Shown here in pieces: positions 40,723-42,869 of a stretch of DNA of 42,869 nt. The notes beneath the pieces are model-generated. The model was not told where the DNA came from, did not search any database, and worked only from the letters and a program-made list of their open reading frames with translations. The DNA comes from Phycisphaerae bacterium (GTDB lineage: Bacteria > Planctomycetota > Phycisphaerae > Phycisphaerales > SM1A02): contig PARI01000036.1 of assembly GCA_002711415.1 (NCBI GenBank), forward strand, positions 1-42,869, given 5' to 3'. How positions within the stretch are numbered: the stretch's first letter is position 1; every line of letters begins with the position of its first letter. The translations under genes were made by a program, and so were the position numbers.

Positions 40723-41895
40723 TCACGTCCAGTCGAGTCCCTTCGGCAGGCTGTTGAGGTTGAGGCAGCCACCATCCTGAACAATGACCATGTCCTCGAG
40801 CCTGATGCCACCGAGCTCACGTGAATAGAGCCCGGGCTCGATCGTCAGGCAGTCTCCCGGGACCAGTTCAGGCCCCTTCCAGTCCAGCAGCGGAGGCTCA
40901 TGGACATCAAGACCGACCCCGTGACCGGTTCCATGGAACAACCATGGGCCGTCAGGCGCATCGGCACCACTGACTCGATGTTCACCATGGCCGGTCGATT
41001 CCAGTGCCGAGACGGTCGCGGCATGGACCTGTTCCCCCGTCGTACCGGCACGAGTGGCGGCCAGGGCCGAGTCGAACGCTGCAAGCACCGCGGCATGCAT
41101 CCGCAGCAACTGGTCCGATGGCGTGCCGTTGACGACGGTCCGGGTACAGTCACCGTTGTAGAGGGTCCTGCGATCCCTGGGAAAGATGTCGACGATGACG
41201 GGCTGGCCAACCTTGAGCGGTCCGGAGCCGACCTCGTGACAGTCGAATCCCTGCCGCCCTCCCGCGACGATGCTGAGCGGGTTGCTGAACTCACGTTCCA
41301 TCAGGTGCGCATCGATCAACATGCGGACTCGCTCACTGGTGAGCAGATCCCCGTCGTGAACGAGGTTGCCATCGGAATCGGGGGTGGCCCGGGCGATGAC
41401 GCCGCAGGCCATCTCCATGGCCCCCTCGGTAACCGACTGGGCATGCTGGAGCCACTGGATCTCCTGCTGATCCTTGGCCCTGCGATCGAGGAGTCCCAGC
41501 TCAGGATCCAGTTGGAGCTCGATACCGGCCTGCCTGACATGTTCAGCATAGACCAGGGGGAGTGAACGATCAGCGGTCACGGATGCGATGCCCTCACGCA
41601 CCAGACATTCCACGAGTGCTTGGGCGGTCGCGGTCTCCCGATCACCGGAGAGACCCGAGGCCGGCTCGAATTCCGCGGGTGCGTGGACCTCGTCGGCCCG
41701 TGCATGGGCCCGGGCCCGTGCCAGCTCGATGCCGCGAACGATCAGGATGGAGCGGGCTGGCCCCGGTGCCGTGATACCGATCCATGCAACGGGATCGCCG
41801 ACGTTGAAGCGTATTCGGTGATAGATGGCCATGTTGGCGGAGGGCACGCCCGCCATGATCATCGCTGTTGCATGCTGTTGTTGGTCCCGAGACAT
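40723..41895 (-). CDS. M24-family metallopeptidase (Xaa-Pro aminopeptidase-like)
   Basis: 390 residues. The C-terminal pita-bread domain keeps all five metal ligands: Asp in V-I-V-D-I-F, Asp in N-G-D-C-T-R-T, His in H-G-T-G-H-G-V-G-L-D-V-H-E, Glu in L-T-I-E-P-G and Glu in I-R-L-E-D-M-V. The N-terminal creatinase-like domain covers about 1-150. Family members release N-terminal residues before proline or cleave Xaa-Pro dipeptides. The start is uncertain: ATGs at 41895, 41904 and 41922 are in frame and none has a good ribosome site. It is a single gene, divergent from the small membrane protein gene. Confidence 0.9.
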   Translation of the reverse strand: MSRDQQQHATAMIMAGVPSANMAIYHRIRFNVGDPVAWIGITAPGPARSILIVRGIELARARAHARADEVHAPAEFEPASGLSGDRETATAQALVECLVREGIASVTADRSLPLVYAEHVRQAGIELQLDPELGLLDRRAKDQQEIQWLQHAQSVTEGAMEMACGVIARATPDSDGNLVHDGDLLTSERVRMLIDAHLMEREFSNPLSIVAGGRQGFDCHEVGSGPLKVGQPVIVDIFPRDRRTLYNGDCTRTVVNGTPSDQLLRMHAAVLAAFDSALAATRAGTTGEQVHAATVSALESTGHGEHRVSGADAPDGPWLFHGTGHGVGLDVHEPPLLDWKGPELVPGDCLTIEPGLYSRELGGIRLEDMVIVQDGGCLNLNSLPKGLDWT

Positions 41896-41985
41896 CGCCG
41901 GCATGATACCGGAGCATCGCAAACCCGATGTCGATTGTCATCCTCCGGGCCCCAGGCGGCCGACATGACGGGAAGGAGCCCCACC

Positions 41986-42195
41986 TTGGCAAGCAAGATC
42001 TTCATACTCATGGTCGCCTCGGTGGTCGCGATTTGCGCCTTTCTCGTGGGCCTCCTGGCGATGGTCCTGGCCTGGCACGCCTGGGCTGAGCCGCCAGGAA
42101 GCATCGGGTTCACGGTCTTGTACGGCATCATCTCGCTCGGAGCATTCGTCGTGATGAGCAGCAGTATTGCCTGGGGCGTGTACACGCTACGATGA
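41986..42195 (+). CDS. Small two-helix membrane protein
   Basis: 69 residues with two hydrophobic helices (about 4-30 and 42-65), joined by W-A-E-P-P-G-S. I chose TTG at 41986 because GGAAGGAG lies 7-9 bp upstream; an in-frame ATG at 41965 would add seven residues but has no ribosome site. No family recognised. It ends 35 bp before the lipoprotein gene on the same strand, so they may be co-transcribed. Confidence 0.6.
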   Translation: MASKIFILMVASVVAICAFLVGLLAMVLAWHAWAEPPGSIGFTVLYGIISLGAFVVMSSSIAWGVYTLR

Positions 42196-42230
42196 ACAGG
42201 TGGACAAGAGGCCACTCAAGGAGAGTCCAA

Positions 42231-42569
42231 ATGAACAGGATCGGACTGACCACGGTGACGCTGGGCACACTCGCCATCGCGATGGCGAGTGGATGCCAGA
42301 ACAAGCTGGTCGGCAGTTGGGAGGGCAGTGGCCAACCATCGGATGCTCCGCTCCAGTTCACGTCGATGACCTTCGCACCGGACGGCACCTTCACGGCGGA
42401 AGCAGCCTATGCTGACAACGTGAGGGCGGTCACGGGCACCTGGAGCAGCAAGAAAAACATGCTTGAACTGGAAGGCGGCAGGACCTACGGATACTCGATC
42501 AAGAATGACCAGATCACGTTCGAGGATCCTGAGACCGGCCATGAAATCACGTTGCAGCGGGTTCGATGA
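42231..42569 (+). CDS. Small lipoprotein with a lipocalin-like repeat pattern
   Basis: 112 residues. The ATG at 42231 follows AAGGAGAGTCCAA. The N-terminus is a lipoprotein signal (hydrophobic 5-20, lipobox M-A-S-G-C), so the mature protein is anchored from Cys21 or 22. The mature domain starts L-V-G-S-W-E-G-S and has T-F-A-P-D-G-T-F-T, T-G-T-W-S and L-E-L-E-G-G strands, typical of small lipocalin-like beta-barrel domains that measure as G-x-W starts with repeated G-T-W. The ligand is unknown. A G-S-W/T-G-T-W pattern also occurs in many uncharacterised bacterial lipoproteins, so the fold is tentative. Confidence 0.7.
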   Translation: MNRIGLTTVTLGTLAIAMASGCQNKLVGSWEGSGQPSDAPLQFTSMTFAPDGTFTAEAAYADNVRAVTGTWSSKKNMLELEGGRTYGYSIKNDQITFEDPETGHEITLQRVR

Positions 42570-42605
42570 GACCGAAACCCCGGACCGAACTGGAGGAATG
42601 CTCAC

Positions 42606-42869
42606 ATGCTGGATACCAACAGCATCACGATCTACAAGGATGACGGCGACAGGCTGATGGAAGTCACCCCGACCTCGAGTCGCGTGGTCATCCTTCCATC
42701 CGGAGACCTCAAGAAGGTCCAGGAAGAACGCAGGATCCGCATACAGTGGGGACAGCACCTGCTCCAGGATCTCATCGAGGGCCGCTATCGAACGATCATC
42801 TGCGGCGTCAATGACATCGACAACTCCCATGGCATCCTTGGCGAACTGCTCCAACTGGTTCCCACCAGC
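42606..42869 (+). CDS. Unknown protein, 5' part (partial)
   Basis: First 88 codons of a gene that runs off the right edge. The ATG at 42606 follows GGAGGAATGCTCAC. The protein begins M-L-D-T-N-S-I-T-I-Y, with alternating short strands (V-V-I-L-P-S-G-D, R-T-I-I-C-G-V-N-D-I-D) and helices, and no signal peptide. No family recognised. Same strand as the lipoprotein gene 36 bp upstream. Confidence 0.7.
   Translation, partial: MLDTNSITIYKDDGDRLMEVTPTSSRVVILPSGDLKKVQEERRIRIQWGQHLLQDLIEGRYRTIICGVNDIDNSHGILGELLQLVPTS

Noticed and set aside
1-42869. CRISPR array, insertion sequence or prophage
   Set aside because: No regularly spaced repeats, transposase, integrase or phage structural genes were found on either strand.

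Overview
The window reads as a chromosomal segment of a Gram-negative planctomycete, most likely of the Phycisphaerae type. The evidence is moderately high GC, an outer-membrane and lipid A gene cluster (bamA, two skp/ompH-like genes, lpxD, an lpxC-fabZ fusion, lpxA), a sigma-factor gene next to a Ser/Thr kinase gene, a TPR protein carrying two RNA-polymerase-alpha C-terminal domains, and many lineage-type hypothetical proteins. The taxonomic call is an inference. I see no insertion sequence, phage gene, integrase or CRISPR array.

Layout. 1-4379: a propionate/short-chain acyl-CoA module (methylmalonyl-CoA mutase start, 3-hydroxybutyryl-CoA dehydrogenase, citrate/2-methylcitrate synthase, 2-methylisocitrate lyase) interrupted by a divergent CpcT/CpeT-like lipoprotein gene. 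4348-7269: membrane Ser/Thr kinase and sigma factor. 7522-9846: a coiled-coil membrane protein gene with an in-frame stop at codon 7, and a DUF1570-like metallopeptidase. 9847-10329: a gene-free stretch with nested inverted repeats and a terminator. 10330-16187: SpoIID-like lipoprotein, TPR/double alpha-CTD protein, MATE transporter, a lone short NuoG and a candidate small RNA. 16212-19556: a translationally coupled set of a DUF2140-like anchor protein, an active ketosynthase and a ketosynthase-like protein lacking the catalytic residues. 19605-21452: class II DAHP synthase and tRNA-Leu(UAG).

21551-27469 (plus strand): DoxX-like protein, a von Willebrand A protein with a TonB/TolA-like membrane anchor, ExbB, two ExbD proteins and a large exported helical-repeat protein. 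The last four genes touch or overlap and probably form one envelope motor system. 27448-30599: UVR-motif protein, a group-2-like sigma-70 factor and GcvT. 30801-39316: a small membrane protein, a divergent second LpxD, then the envelope cluster bamA-skp-skp-lpxD-lpxC/fabZ-lpxA. 39432-42869: two coupled unknown genes, an M24 peptidase, a small two-helix membrane protein, a lipoprotein and a truncated unknown gene.

The features I consider most likely to be new are the vWA-TonB/TolA-anchor-ExbBDD system, the TPR/alpha-CTD protein, the active/inactive ketosynthase pair, and two candidate plus-strand structured RNAs (about 9960-10312 and 16092-16187). Start codons were chosen by Shine-Dalgarno position and family N-termini; several are uncertain and this is stated in each entry.
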